Below, piece by piece: positions 17,202 through 26,221 of a stretch of 64,000 nt of DNA (positions are counted from its first letter, which is position 1; the number at the start of each line of letters is the position of its first letter). The notes below the pieces were generated by a model. That model worked only from the letters and a program-made list of their open reading frames with translations. It had not been told where the DNA came from and did not search any database. The position numbers were made by a program, and so were the translations under genes. Origin of the DNA: Ruegeria halocynthiae (GTDB lineage: Bacteria; Pseudomonadota; Alphaproteobacteria; Rhodobacterales; Rhodobacteraceae); the NCBI RefSeq assembly GCF_900106805.1, contig NZ_FNNP01000001.1:1550001-1614000 (forward strand), in the 5' to 3' direction.

Positions 17202-18613
17202 AACCGGTCTCCGATCAGAAACTGCGCGGCCCGGTCAAGCCGAATATGCGGTGGACCATCGCCAGGGTTCAGCGTCAGATGCGCAGGTGCAAAGACCATA
17301 TTGCCATAATCTTCGCCCAGCCATCCCTCGGCGCCTTTACGCGCGGGTCCCAGCAAATGGGACGGATCTTCTGGCAGATCGCCGGGGTAAAAGGCTGCCT
17401 GCTTGCCGCTGTCCAACACGGTACCGCGCACGCAGGGCAATTCGTCACCGTTGTGGTGGCGCATCTCTTCCGTCGTGGTCCGAAGCGAGGCCAGAGACAG
17501 GGCTGCTGTCTCGGCCCCGGCAAAGCTGGCGCGATCACGGGCGTCACGGGTCAGAGCCTCGATGATCGCGGTCAGGCGCGGGTGCTGCAGATGGTGCAGA
17601 TGATCGGCCTTGGTGGCGGCGAACAGAATTCGCTCGACGCGTTTGCCCAGCAGCAACCTGTTCAGCCATGCATTACGGCCAGGGCGGAAGGTCGACAGGA
17701 TATCCGCCATCGCACGGCGCATATCTTCGACCGCCTGAGGGCCTTTGTGAATCGCCCCCAACGCGTCGACCAGAACGATCTGACGGTCGATCCGGGCGAA
17801 GTGATCGCGAAAGAACGGCTTGACCACACTTGCCTTATAGGCCTCATACCGCCGCTCCATCTCGCGGTGCAGCGAGCGACGTCGTGATGCACCGGACACA
17901 GGCAAAGGCGCAAAGGTCAACACCGGCGACCCGGCGAGATCCCCAGGCAAAAGAAACCGACCAGGGGTGCAATCATAGAACCCAGCCTCACGCGCGGCAT
18001 TCAGGTAATCGGTGAATCTGTGAGCAAGCTCCTGCGCCAGAGGCTCATCATGCGATGCGGTTGGGTCGATCACCCGAGCTTTTGCCAGAAAGGCTTCGGC
18101 CTGTGGACGATTGGCAATATGCTCCAGCGTATCCCGCGACCAATCCTCGTATGATTTGTCCAACAGGGCCAGATCCAGTAGCCATTCACCCGGATAGTCC
18201 ACGATGTCCAAGTGCAGAGTACGCGGCCCCTGCAGCCCGGACAACAAACCTGCGGGCTGAACTTTGAAAGACAGGCGCAATTCTGACACGGCACGCGTGC
18301 TGTCCGGCCAGTGGGGTGTCGGGCCGGTGAGCGCTGACAGGTGGGATTCAAAATCGAACCGGGGCACAGTATCGTCGGGTTGCGGCTGCAGATAGCTGGC
18401 GGTAATCCGCCCTTCTTGCTTCGCCACAAGGCCAGTCATGCGGCCTCGATCCAGCAGGTTGGCGACCAGGGATGTGATAAACACGGTCTTGCCAGAGCGT
18501 GCCAATCCGGTGACGCCCAACCTTATGACTGGCTCGAAGAATGTCTCGGACACGCGATCGCCCACAGATTCGACGCCGCGCACAATACTGTCTGCCAATG
18601 ATGAGATGACCAA
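17198..18613 (-). CDS. ycjX: YcjX family P-loop GTPase/ATPase (DUF463)
   Basis: About 471 residues. Walker A GLARSGKTVFITSL lies near residue 38, and the DIVDYPGEWLLD motif (~140) is characteristic of YcjX. No ATG is available near the N-terminus; the TTG at 18613, preceded by GAGG seven bases upstream, looks best, with another TTG at 18628. First gene of a ycjX-GNAT-ycjF operon. The family is stress-associated and has no firmly assigned biochemical role. Confidence 0.88.
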   Translation of the reverse strand: MVISSLADSIVRGVESVGDRVSETFFEPVIRLGVTGLARSGKTVFITSLVANLLDRGRMTGLVAKQEGRITASYLQPQPDDTVPRFDFESHLSALTGPTPHWPDSTRAVSELRLSFKVQPAGLLSGLQGPRTLHLDIVDYPGEWLLDLALLDKSYEDWSRDTLEHIANRPQAEAFLAKARVIDPTASHDEPLAQELAHRFTDYLNAAREAGFYDCTPGRFLLPGDLAGSPVLTFAPLPVSGASRRRSLHREMERRYEAYKASVVKPFFRDHFARIDRQIVLVDALGAIHKGPQAVEDMRRAMADILSTFRPGRNAWLNRLLLGKRVERILFAATKADHLHHLQHPRLTAIIEALTRDARDRASFAGAETAALSLASLRTTTEEMRHHNGDELPCVRGTVLDSGKQAAFYPGDLPEDPSHLLGPARKGAEGWLGEDYGNMVFAPAHLTLNPGDGPPHIRLDRAAQFLIGDRL

Positions 18614-18722
18614 GCTGTCGCCTCGCAATTATCGTTTTTTCCAAGATAGGTAGCGGTTGCAGCACTTGCCAGAGCTTTCGCCTCCTCTTGCTCGTCCGCA
18701 CAAGGCGCGATACCAGCGCCCT

Positions 18723-19490
18723 ATGCCCAGATACGCGTTGAAAGTCGAATACCAAGGGAAACCGTTCGCCGGATGGCAGCGGCAGAAAGAGCTGCCCACG
18801 GTTCAGGGGGCAATCGAGGCTGCGCTTTCACGGATCGAACCTGGTGAACACACAATCGCCGCCGCTGGTCGCACGGATGCGGGCGTTCATGCGCTGGGCC
18901 AAATAGCCCATTGCGATCTGGTCAAAGAGTGGGATCCGTTCCGCTTGTCCGAGGCGTTGAACTATCACCTCAAACCGCAGCCAGTCGCCATCGTCAGGGC
19001 CGCGCGGGTTGATGACGACTGGCACGCGCGCTTTTCAGCGCTGGAACGGCAGTATCTGTTCCGCATCTTGATGCGCCGTGCGCCTGCAACCCATGAACGG
19101 GGGCAGGTTTGGCAGATTAGTCATGAGCTGGATGTCGCAGCGATGCAGGCTGGGGCGGATATGCTAATTGGGCGGCATGATTTCACCACTTTCCGATCCA
19201 CCATCTGTCAGGCGGCCAGCCCGGTCAAAACGCTGGATGAGTTGCGAGTCGAGCAGGTGCAGGGTTTCTCGGGTCCTGAAATCCATTTTCACGTTCGCGC
19301 CCGATCGTTCCTGCACAATCAGGTGCGCAGCTTCGTTGGAACGCTGGAACGTGTGGGAGCCGGGTCTTGGTCACCCGACGACGTACGCAATGCTCTTGAG
19401 GCAGTCGACCGTGCCGCCTGCGGGCCAGTTTGTCCGCCACAGGGGCTCTATCTGGCACGGGTCGGGTATCCTGAACCGGTGTTTAGCTGA
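18723..19490 (+). CDS. truA: tRNA pseudouridine(38-40) synthase TruA
   Basis: 255 residues from the ATG at 18723. [19 protein letters not shown] opens the protein and [14 protein letters not shown] (~50-63) contains the catalytic aspartate (GRTDAGVHA). [19 protein letters not shown] is the conserved C-terminal motif. It isomerises uridines 38-40 of the tRNA anticodon arm. Divergent from ycjX; its stop is 2 bp from that of the convergent Ni/Co transporter gene. Confidence 0.96.
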   Translation: MPRYALKVEYQGKPFAGWQRQKELPTVQGAIEAALSRIEPGEHTIAAAGRTDAGVHALGQIAHCDLVKEWDPFRLSEALNYHLKPQPVAIVRAARVDDDWHARFSALERQYLFRILMRRAPATHERGQVWQISHELDVAAMQAGADMLIGRHDFTTFRSTICQAASPVKTLDELRVEQVQGFSGPEIHFHVRARSFLHNQVRSFVGTLERVGAGSWSPDDVRNALEAVDRAACGPVCPPQGLYLARVGYPEPVFS

Positions 19491-19492
19491 AG

Positions 19493-20428
19493 TTACAAGG
19501 CTCGAAGAAGCAAGCCGCTTGCGATCACAGCAATGATGAGGCCTGCCACCAGTTCGATGGTCGGTGCCAGTACTGACGCAAATCGTGTGGCCGAGGCCGA
19601 GGCTAGCAACCCACCACGCAATCCGAACGACGTCCAACCGACCAGCGTGGTGACCATTGCGGTGCCCAGCGCCATGGCGAACGCTCCGGCGATACCAACC
19701 ATCGCGATACCCATCTGCCATGTCAGGATCAGCACAAATAACGCCCCGGTACAGGGGCGTGCAGCGATGCCTGCGATCAAAACCAATGCCTCGCGCAGGT
19801 TACCAACCTGAGCGACCTCTTCAGCAGTTGGGCCATGGCGGTGGCCGCAATCCGAGCAGACCCCATGTTCGTGATCATGGTCATGATCATGCACGTGATG
19901 ATGGTGGTCGTGGCTGTGTGCAGCCTGACCTTTGTGGCGTCGAACAAAGCTGCGGAGCGCGCGAAAGATCAGCCACAAACCAATCGCAGCAATAGCGCCA
20001 TAGCTGAACGGCGCCATGACCTGTTCAGTGGTATCCACCAGCGATTCGCGCGACATCTCGAACACCAGCGCGCCCGCATAAACCAGCGCAACAGCAGTGA
20101 CGGCTTGACCAAGGCTCGACAGGACACTGATAGCGGACAGGCGCCAGAACGCGACCCGACGGCCCAACCCATAACCTCCGATCAGAACCTTGCCATGACC
20201 CGGCCCGATGGCATGGAAAAACCCATAGGCAAAACAGACGGTCAGTAGCGTAGCGATGGCTTCAGGCTGTTCGGCGCGTGCAGCGCGCAAGGCGCGGGCG
20301 ATCTGGTTCTGGAAATCCCGCTGCTCTCCGGCGGCCCAGGCAGCCAGATGGTCAAAGCCACCGCTGCCCCAGAACCATAGAAGCAACCCGCAGGCAATGG
20401 CGACGGGAACAATCAGGTAGCGGGACAT
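19493..20428 (-). CDS. NicO/RcnA-type nickel/cobalt transporter
   Basis: 311 residues with about six or seven membrane helices. The N-terminal helix leads to GFFHAIGPGHGKVLIGGY (~68-85), the NicO motif with H-x-x-x-x-x-H. A cytosolic loop (~170-195) is very rich in His and Asp (runs of HD/HH, then CSDCGHRHG), a metal-binding stretch. GIAARPCTGALFVLILTW is the second conserved motif. Import or export cannot be decided from sequence. Its start overlaps the DUF1007 gene by 16 bp, and the two form a unit. Confidence 0.87.
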   Translation of the reverse strand: MSRYLIVPVAIACGLLLWFWGSGGFDHLAAWAAGEQRDFQNQIARALRAARAEQPEAIATLLTVCFAYGFFHAIGPGHGKVLIGGYGLGRRVAFWRLSAISVLSSLGQAVTAVALVYAGALVFEMSRESLVDTTEQVMAPFSYGAIAAIGLWLIFRALRSFVRRHKGQAAHSHDHHHHVHDHDHDHEHGVCSDCGHRHGPTAEEVAQVGNLREALVLIAGIAARPCTGALFVLILTWQMGIAMVGIAGAFAMALGTAMVTTLVGWTSFGLRGGLLASASATRFASVLAPTIELVAGLIIAVIASGLLLRAL

Positions 20429-21060
20429 GAAAGCCTGATCTCGGTTGCGAATTTCTCACCAACCAGGGGGATATCGTTTTCCTCAAGGTCATAATCGGCG
20501 TCCAGCGTCCGCAAGAACGCCTGCATCTGCGCCAGCTCTGCGTCGATATCAGGGTCTGTACGTTCGATCTGGCAGACAACAGGCCCCGAGACGGTCACAG
20601 GGCGGGACATTTCGTAGGCGGTGTAAAAGCTCTCATCAAAGGCTTTGATCGACAGGGCGCTGGCAGGTACCGGTGCGCCCTCGACCGCGCGCAGATGGGT
20701 GGTCACGATGCGGGCATCCTCGGTCGTGGCTTGCGGCTCCAGCGGACCAGAAAGGGGGACCAAATTATCCCCCATGCGGATGACCAGATCGCCATTGTAG
20801 CCTTCGACCCATTGGGCATCGAAACCACTCAGAAGCTGTTCTTCGGAGGCAGTCAGCACGCCGTCGCCATCCTGATCCAGACGCATATCTTCCAGCACCA
20901 ACAGCGAGTAGAACTCGTCATAGGCCCATGTAACCTGCACATGGGTCAGTTTGCCTGCCTCATCGACCACGAACTCCAACCCGGTGTCGATGAAGACATG
21001 CGGGTGAGCCAAGGCCGGAAACGGCAGGCAGCAGGTCAGAAAAGTGGCAAGCCAACGCAT
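20413..21060 (-). CDS. DUF1007 family periplasmic protein
   Basis: 215 residues from the ATG at 21060; upstream codons are unlikely to be translated. Signal peptide 1-18 (FPALA), so the mature protein starts HPHVFIDTG, with two histidines. An EF-hand-like acidic loop, DQDGDGVLTASEE, lies at ~62-74. DUF1007 proteins are regularly paired with NicO transporters, as here, and a periplasmic metal-delivery role is likely. Confidence 0.85.
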   Translation of the reverse strand: MRWLATFLTCCLPFPALAHPHVFIDTGLEFVVDEAGKLTHVQVTWAYDEFYSLLVLEDMRLDQDGDGVLTASEEQLLSGFDAQWVEGYNGDLVIRMGDNLVPLSGPLEPQATTEDARIVTTHLRAVEGAPVPASALSIKAFDESFYTAYEMSRPVTVSGPVVCQIERTDPDIDAELAQMQAFLRTLDADYDLEENDIPLVGEKFATEIRLSCPAT

Positions 21061-21130
21061 GGCGCGAAGATAGGGTGCCGGGCCGGTATCGGCAATCCGG
21101 TTGTATTCAATGGAGCAAAAAGCTGCCGCT

Positions 21131-21931
21131 TCAGCCGGGTGGAAACAGGACCAGCGTCTGCAGCGCGGTCCCAATCGGCCCCTGCGTGTCAAACAGCACG
21201 GACTGAGACATGCCGATCCCCGAAGGCTGCCAATGCGAAACCGAATCTGAAGCCAGCCATTCCGACACCGGTTCCCGGTGAATCTGTACGGTCAGGTCGG
21301 TGTTCATGAACCCCATCTCGGTGGTGGGCGCATTCCAGGAAATGCCATTGCCACAATCGGCCAGCGGACACAGCGCCTGAATCGGCGACGGGTCTTCCCC
21401 CTCTAGTATGGGGGGCGTGCGCATCCAGACAGTTTTGGGGCCTGCGCTCTGATTGCCGCCTTCGGGATAGGCGATCTGCGAATGATGGGCGAAACCGGGC
21501 AGATCATGGCGCATTTCACCAATTGGGAACGGCCCGCCAACCACGTCATCAAAACGCAGTGCAGGCAGGTCGACATTAGGCACAGCCCCGAGATCCCTGC
21601 GCATCATGTGCATGGTCGTCGCGGTGGCACAAAGCGTTTCGTCGAGATCATGCACCGTGACCCGGGTAGTCGCGAGCGTTTTGGTGTGGCGCATGGTCTC
21701 GGCTGTCACACTAAGCCCGGCCAGAGGCAATGGGCGCAACAGATCAACAGTCAGCCGGGTCAACATCTTCGCGGGGCCGACCTCGGCTTCGGCTGCGCGC
21801 ACGATAAGGCCGCTGACGGGCCCGGCATGGCAGTGATCCGCAGACCAGGGCCCGCGCGCCGGATCATTGCCCACAAACACACCCTGCGCATTTTGGTGAA
21901 AATACGCCTGCCCCAGCCTATCCAATGTCAT
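21131..21931 (-). CDS. Acyl-CoA thioesterase-like protein (double hotdog fold)
   Basis: 266 residues. GPWSADHCHAGPVSGLIVRA (~27-46) and the later TVQIHREPVSEWLASDS match the thioesterase-like superfamily with two hotdog domains (TesB-related). It would hydrolyse an acyl-CoA, chain length unknown. It starts 15 bp after the acyl-CoA dehydrogenase stop on the same strand, so the two are probably co-transcribed for fatty-acid or related acyl-CoA turnover. Confidence 0.82.
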   Translation of the reverse strand: MTLDRLGQAYFHQNAQGVFVGNDPARGPWSADHCHAGPVSGLIVRAAEAEVGPAKMLTRLTVDLLRPLPLAGLSVTAETMRHTKTLATTRVTVHDLDETLCATATTMHMMRRDLGAVPNVDLPALRFDDVVGGPFPIGEMRHDLPGFAHHSQIAYPEGGNQSAGPKTVWMRTPPILEGEDPSPIQALCPLADCGNGISWNAPTTEMGFMNTDLTVQIHREPVSEWLASDSVSHWQPSGIGMSQSVLFDTQGPIGTALQTLVLFPPG

Positions 21932-21946
21932 CTTATTACGGTCGCC

Positions 21947-23182
21947 TCAGATTTTTTCCTGCGTGTATTTCTTCAATTCAGCCCGCGCGACCTGACGGCG
22001 GTGCACCGCATCCGGCCCGTCAGCCAAGCGAAGGGTACGCACATGGGTCCAGGCATTGGCCAGAGGTACATCCTGACTTATCCCCTGCGCACCGAACATC
22101 TGCACGGCTTCATCAATCACTTTCAGCGCAACTCTGGGTGCCACAACCTTAATCTGGCTGATCCAAGGCGCCGCCTCCCGCGCATCACCCTGATCCATAT
22201 ACCACGCCGTTTTGAGGCACAACAAACGGGCCATTTCGACCTCCATCCGACATTCGGCAATGATGTCATAGTTTGCACCCAGCTGGGCCAGTTTCTTCCC
22301 GAAGGCCTCGCGCTGCAGCGACCGCTTGCACATCTGTTCCAGCGCCATTTCGGCCTGACCAATGGCGCGCATACAGTGGTGAATACGGCCCGGTCCCAGA
22401 CGGCCCTGCGCAATCTCGAACCCGCGCCCTTCGCCCAGCAGGATATTTTCGGCCGGCACGCGAACATCAGTGAACCGGATATGCATGTGCCCATGAGGGG
22501 CATCGTCGTGACCATAGACCTCCATCGGGCGCAGCACCTCGATCCCGGGCACGTCAGCCGGCACCACGATCATCGACTGGCGCTGGTGTTTGGGCAGATC
22601 GTCTCCGCCGGTTTTCACCATCACGATATAGACCCTGCAGCGCGGATCGCCGGCGCCTGACGACCACCATTTCTCACCATTAAGGACATAATCATTCCCG
22701 TCGCGCACGCAGGACATCGAGATATTGGTGGCATCAGACGAGGCGACATCCGGTTCGGTCATCAGATAGGCCGATCTGATCTGCCCGTCGAGTAACGGCT
22801 TAAGCCATTGTTCTTTCATCGCGTCAGTGCCGTAACGTTCGAAAACTTCCATATTCCCGGTATCAGGCGCCGAGCAGTTGAATACTTCGGCCCCCAAAGG
22901 GGTTTTGCCCATTTCTTCGGCGAAAAAAGCGTATTCAACCGTGCTGAGACCAAAGCCCTTGTCGCTGTCGGTCAACCAGAAGTTCCAGAGCCCTGCGGCC
23001 TTGGCCCTTGATTTGAGGCCTTCAAGGATGTCGGCCTGACGCTCAGTATATTGCCAGCGATCGCCCTTGCTGATCTCGGCCTGATATTCCTGTTCAAGCG
23101 GCATGACCTCATCGCGGATCATGTCGACGACCCGTTGTAACAGGGCGCGGTTCTCTTCGCGCATACCGAATGTCATGGCCAT
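21947..23182 (-). CDS. Acyl-CoA dehydrogenase
   Basis: 411 residues from the ATG at 23182 (ATG GCC ATG). It has the ACAD plan: N-terminal helical domain, FAD-binding middle (SAYLMTEPDVASSDATNI ~128-145; NGEKWWSSGAGD ~160), and a C-terminal helical domain with GAQGISQDVPLANAWTHVRTLRLADGPDAVH. This C-terminus resembles the ACAD10/11-like branch rather than short-chain enzymes. It forms a likely operon with the downstream thioesterase. Substrate unknown. Confidence 0.92.
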   Translation of the reverse strand: MAMTFGMREENRALLQRVVDMIRDEVMPLEQEYQAEISKGDRWQYTERQADILEGLKSRAKAAGLWNFWLTDSDKGFGLSTVEYAFFAEEMGKTPLGAEVFNCSAPDTGNMEVFERYGTDAMKEQWLKPLLDGQIRSAYLMTEPDVASSDATNISMSCVRDGNDYVLNGEKWWSSGAGDPRCRVYIVMVKTGGDDLPKHQRQSMIVVPADVPGIEVLRPMEVYGHDDAPHGHMHIRFTDVRVPAENILLGEGRGFEIAQGRLGPGRIHHCMRAIGQAEMALEQMCKRSLQREAFGKKLAQLGANYDIIAECRMEVEMARLLCLKTAWYMDQGDAREAAPWISQIKVVAPRVALKVIDEAVQMFGAQGISQDVPLANAWTHVRTLRLADGPDAVHRRQVARAELKKYTQEKI

Positions 23183-23345
23183 GTGTATCCCTCTCAGTAG
23201 CACAGCGCGCTCTTGGCTTTGCTACGAGGATGGCTCAGCGGCCGCACTGCTGTCCAGTTGGGTGACGGAACGTCATTCAGACTATTGGCCCCGGCCTTCA
23301 GCATCGTCGCGGCGCGAAACCAGCCGACTGCTGCAAAGACGCCAA

Positions 23346-23702
23346 TTAGGGCGTCAGTATCCAGTTGCCATCAGCGGTCTTGCAGCGGCGGGTTCTGATG
23401 TCGCGGGTCTGCTCGGCGCCTTCGGGCTGCACAACATGCTGAAGGATCACACAATTATCCTGAACATTCTGCACCCGGACCGTCCCTTTTGATCCGGTAT
23501 CCTGATTGAGCCACGCCCTTTCTTGCCCGATGGAAGGTGAGCCAGATGACAGCAACGCGTTTGAGGTGGCGCTTAGCACCTCGAAATCGGCAGGGCTCAA
23601 TCCCATTTCGGCAATGATTCGGGAAAGTGATTTGGCCTGAGCGATTCCCCCTGTCCCAAAAGACAGAGCAGCAACCAGCGCTGTATAAACATAGGCTTTC
23701 AT
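23346..23702 (-). CDS. Small secreted protein of unknown function
   Basis: 118 residues with a clear signal peptide (1-23, ending AQA). The mature part carries two cysteines, in NVQDNCVILQH and TRRCKTADGNWIL; the C-R-x(n)-G-x-W ending resembles small surface-protein repeats in other alphaproteobacteria. Function unknown. Divergent from the allE-like gene, with 176 bp between them. Confidence 0.7.
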   Translation of the reverse strand: MKAYVYTALVAALSFGTGGIAQAKSLSRIIAEMGLSPADFEVLSATSNALLSSGSPSIGQERAWLNQDTGSKGTVRVQNVQDNCVILQHVVQPEGAEQTRDIRTRRCKTADGNWILTP

Positions 23703-23878
23703 GGACGGGCCTCGCCGATCTGAATAGATTTCACGCCCATAGATATACCTCTATGCGTGTGCGGCCAAGCCCCACTTGGCCACCTTCAAATTATCCCGAA
23801 CAAACCTTTTGCAACGCAGGTGCTAGGTCCGCCCGCCTGTTCGCCTCATATTGTCCCAAGACGAACCAGAGGCATTTG

Positions 23879-24712
23879 ATGACACATCCCAAGTATTACG
23901 CACCCACAGGCGGGCACCCGGGGCAAGAGCAGCTATTGACCGACCGCGCCATGTTCACAGACGCCTATGCGGTGATCCCAAAAGGCACGATGCGCGACAT
24001 CGTTACCAGCTTTCTGCCATTTTGGGAGGGCACGCGCCTTTGGGTCCTGTCGCGGCCTCTGAGTGGATTTGCCGAGACATTCTCGCAATACATCATGGAG
24101 GTGCAGCCCGGTGGCGGTAGTGACACGCCGGAAACCGATCCAATCGCGCAAGGTGTGATCTTTGTGGTCGAAGGGGTCGTTACCCTGACCTTGAACGATG
24201 CGGAACATGTGCTGGAGGAAGGCGGATATGCATATATTCCACCCGACAGTGACTGGGCACTACATAACCGCGCCGATGCCGTGGCCCGGTTCCACTGGGT
24301 GCGCAAAGCCTATCAGGCTGTGTCGGGCCTGCCTGCCCCTAATCCGATCATCACCAATGAACGCGACGTGATTCCAACCGAGATGCCCGGCACCCAAGGC
24401 CGCTGGTCCACCACCCGCTTTACCGATCCCCAAGATCTGCGTCACGATATGCATGTCAACATTGTCAATTTCGAACCCGGCGGCGTAATCCCCTTCGCAG
24501 AAACCCACGTGATGGAGCACGGGCTTTATGTGCTTGAGGGCAAAGCGGTCTATCGACTCAATCAGGACTGGGTCGAGGTCGAGGCGGGTGACTATATGTG
24601 GTTGCGCGCGTTCTGCCCGCAAGCGTGTTACGCTGGCGGACCGGGACGGTTTCGCTATCTGCTCTATAAGGATGTGAACCGCCATATGCCGCTGTCCCTT
24701 GCGTCTCGCTGA
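23879..24712 (+). CDS. allE: (S)-ureidoglycine aminohydrolase, bicupin
   Basis: 277 residues from the ATG at 23879. Two cupin domains: the first with QGVIFVVEGVVTLTLND (~95-112), the second with VMEHGLYVLEGKAVYRLN (~208-225), where His and Glu should bind Mn(II). The family converts (S)-ureidoglycine to (S)-ureidoglycolate and ammonia after allantoate cleavage. It belongs with allA, puuE-uraD and puuD in this region. The longer upstream frame is not supported by a ribosome site. Confidence 0.88.
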   Translation: MTHPKYYAPTGGHPGQEQLLTDRAMFTDAYAVIPKGTMRDIVTSFLPFWEGTRLWVLSRPLSGFAETFSQYIMEVQPGGGSDTPETDPIAQGVIFVVEGVVTLTLNDAEHVLEEGGYAYIPPDSDWALHNRADAVARFHWVRKAYQAVSGLPAPNPIITNERDVIPTEMPGTQGRWSTTRFTDPQDLRHDMHVNIVNFEPGGVIPFAETHVMEHGLYVLEGKAVYRLNQDWVEVEAGDYMWLRAFCPQACYAGGPGRFRYLLYKDVNRHMPLSLASR

Positions 24713-24776
24713 CAAGTGGTTGCCGTATCATCGATCAAATTTCCCTTGAGGGGTTCACAAAATCGCTGGAATCTGA

Positions 24777-24796
24777 TGAAATCACATGAGATTTCA
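24777..24796. promoter_or_regulatory. Inverted repeat upstream of small secreted protein gene
   Basis: TGAAATC and GATTTCA form a perfect 7-bp inverted repeat around a 6-bp centre, ending 17 bp before the ATG at 24814. It could be an operator or an mRNA hairpin in the leader. No regulator is adjacent. Confidence 0.4.
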
Positions 24797-24813
24797 GCAC
24801 TGGAGATTGTTCG

Positions 24814-25137
24814 ATGTTACTGCGCGGAACGATGATTGCACTGGTTGCCACCCTAGGCCTTTCGGCGTTTAATGCTGCCCCGGTCGCAGCCAAGGAAGAA
24901 ACCAAGTCCGTTTTTGTCATGAGCCGCACCTGGGCGGTGACACAGGTTTCGGACGCGCCAGTGGTCTATCGGGCGACCCGGGACAACAACAATTTGAACC
25001 CATTTGGGCCCCCGCCGCGTCTACGCACCATCCAGGCAATGGCCGCTATACAACAGGCAACCGGATGCAAGGCGATCTATACCAGCATGTACCAGAACAT
25101 CTCGGGCCAGTTTTTCTCGCAGGTCAGCTGCAACTGA
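24814..25137 (+). CDS. Small secreted protein of unknown function
   Basis: 107 residues. Signal peptide ~1-26 (GLSAFNAAPVAA). The mature protein of about 80 residues has two cysteines (ATGCKAIYTSMY and the C-terminal QVSCN), probably a disulfide, and an RTIQAMAAIQQATGC helix that recalls short alphaproteobacterial periplasmic proteins. Function unknown. An inverted repeat sits just upstream. Confidence 0.7.
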   Translation: MLLRGTMIALVATLGLSAFNAAPVAAKEETKSVFVMSRTWAVTQVSDAPVVYRATRDNNNLNPFGPPPRLRTIQAMAAIQQATGCKAIYTSMYQNISGQFFSQVSCN

Positions 25138-25191
25138 AATTGGTACAATACTTTTATTGAGATCACCTGATCTGCCTGCCATAGCTTGCCC

Positions 25192-26181
25192 ATGAAAATC
25201 GCGATCAACGGATTCGGCCGTATCGGCCGCACCATCCTGCGTCAGATCCTGGGCCTGTCGCAGCATTCGGATATCGAACTGGTGCTGATCAACGACATCG
25301 CACCGCTTGAAACCTGCGCATATCTGTTCAAATACGACAGCACGTTTGGTCCCTATCCGGGATCAGTGGCAGCTGAAGATGCTGTTCTGAACATCGATGG
25401 CCGGTTTGTTCCAATGTCCCACAGCGCGGATTTGGCGCAGGTCGATCTGTCCGGCGTTGATGTCATACTGGATTGCACCGGCATCGCGCGCACATCGGAT
25501 GTGGCCAGCCGGGGGTTGACCGCTGGCGCGGGCAAAGTGCTGATTTCCGGCCCCTCGCCCGCGGCCGAGGTCACGGTTGTGCTGGGGGCAAACGAAGATC
25601 AATTGGGCAACGCACGGATCGTATCGAATGCGTCATGCACCACCAATGGGCTCGCTCCGCTGGTCAAGCTGATCAATGAAATCGGCGGGCTTGTCTGCGG
25701 GCACATGACCACAATCCACTGCTACACCAACAGCCAACCAATGGTTGATGCGCCGCGTGGTGATCTCGCCCGCTCACGCGCAGGAGCGCTGTCGATGGTG
25801 CCTACGACCTCCAGTGCGACGCATCTGATTGATGTTGTCCTGCCTGAACTGGCCGGACGCATTTCAGGGGCCGCCGTGCGTGTCCCAACCGCCAGCGTCT
25901 CTGCCGTCGATCTCATCGCCACGCTTGAACGCGGCATGAACGCGGACCAATTCGAACAGGCGCTTCGCAAGGCGATCGCCGCTTCAGCCGTGTTGGGCTG
26001 GACCGAACTGCCTCTGGTTTCATCCGATTTGCGGTCCCGCCCCGAGTCACTTGTTCTGGCCGGACCCGAGACGCGCATGATCGGAGAGCATCAGATCAGG
26101 GTCTTTGGCTGGTATGACAATGAATGGGGGTTCTCCGCCCGCATGCTGGATGTTGCACGCCTGATGGCCCAAGCGGGATAA
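25192..26181 (+). CDS. gap: Type I glyceraldehyde-3-phosphate dehydrogenase (GAPDH/Epd family)
   Basis: 329 residues from the ATG at 25192 (a TTG two codons upstream is less likely). NAD-binding INGFGRIGR at 5-13, Asp35 for NAD preference, and the catalytic motif SNASCTTN with Cys149 are intact, as is the C-terminal WYDNEWGFS. The loop TNSQPMVDAPRGDLARSRAG departs from the usual glycolytic TNDQ...HKDLRRARAA. It could be a secondary GAPDH or an erythrose-4-phosphate dehydrogenase-like enzyme. It is isolated among purine catabolic genes and followed by a strong terminator. Confidence 0.9.
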   Translation: MKIAINGFGRIGRTILRQILGLSQHSDIELVLINDIAPLETCAYLFKYDSTFGPYPGSVAAEDAVLNIDGRFVPMSHSADLAQVDLSGVDVILDCTGIARTSDVASRGLTAGAGKVLISGPSPAAEVTVVLGANEDQLGNARIVSNASCTTNGLAPLVKLINEIGGLVCGHMTTIHCYTNSQPMVDAPRGDLARSRAGALSMVPTTSSATHLIDVVLPELAGRISGAAVRVPTASVSAVDLIATLERGMNADQFEQALRKAIAASAVLGWTELPLVSSDLRSRPESLVLAGPETRMIGEHQIRVFGWYDNEWGFSARMLDVARLMAQAG

Positions 26182-26213
26182 CCCGCAGCGCTTAACCGCG
26201 CTGCGGGGTTGTT
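26180..26213 (+). terminator. Rho-independent terminator after gap
   Basis: AACCCGCAGCG and CGCTGCGGGGTT form a long stem, followed by GTTT. It overlaps the last codon of gap and probably serves in both directions, since the convergent permease gene ends at 26222. Confidence 0.8.
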
Positions 26214-26221
26214 TACAAGCC

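Noticed and set aside
21482..22660. 392-codon plus-strand frame
   Set aside because: Lies opposite the thioesterase and acyl-CoA dehydrogenase genes and crosses their junction; composition is that of a shadow frame.
26180..26213. Hairpin as a recombination or attachment site
   Set aside because: Perfect stem with a following T-rich end between convergent genes is explained by a bidirectional terminator.
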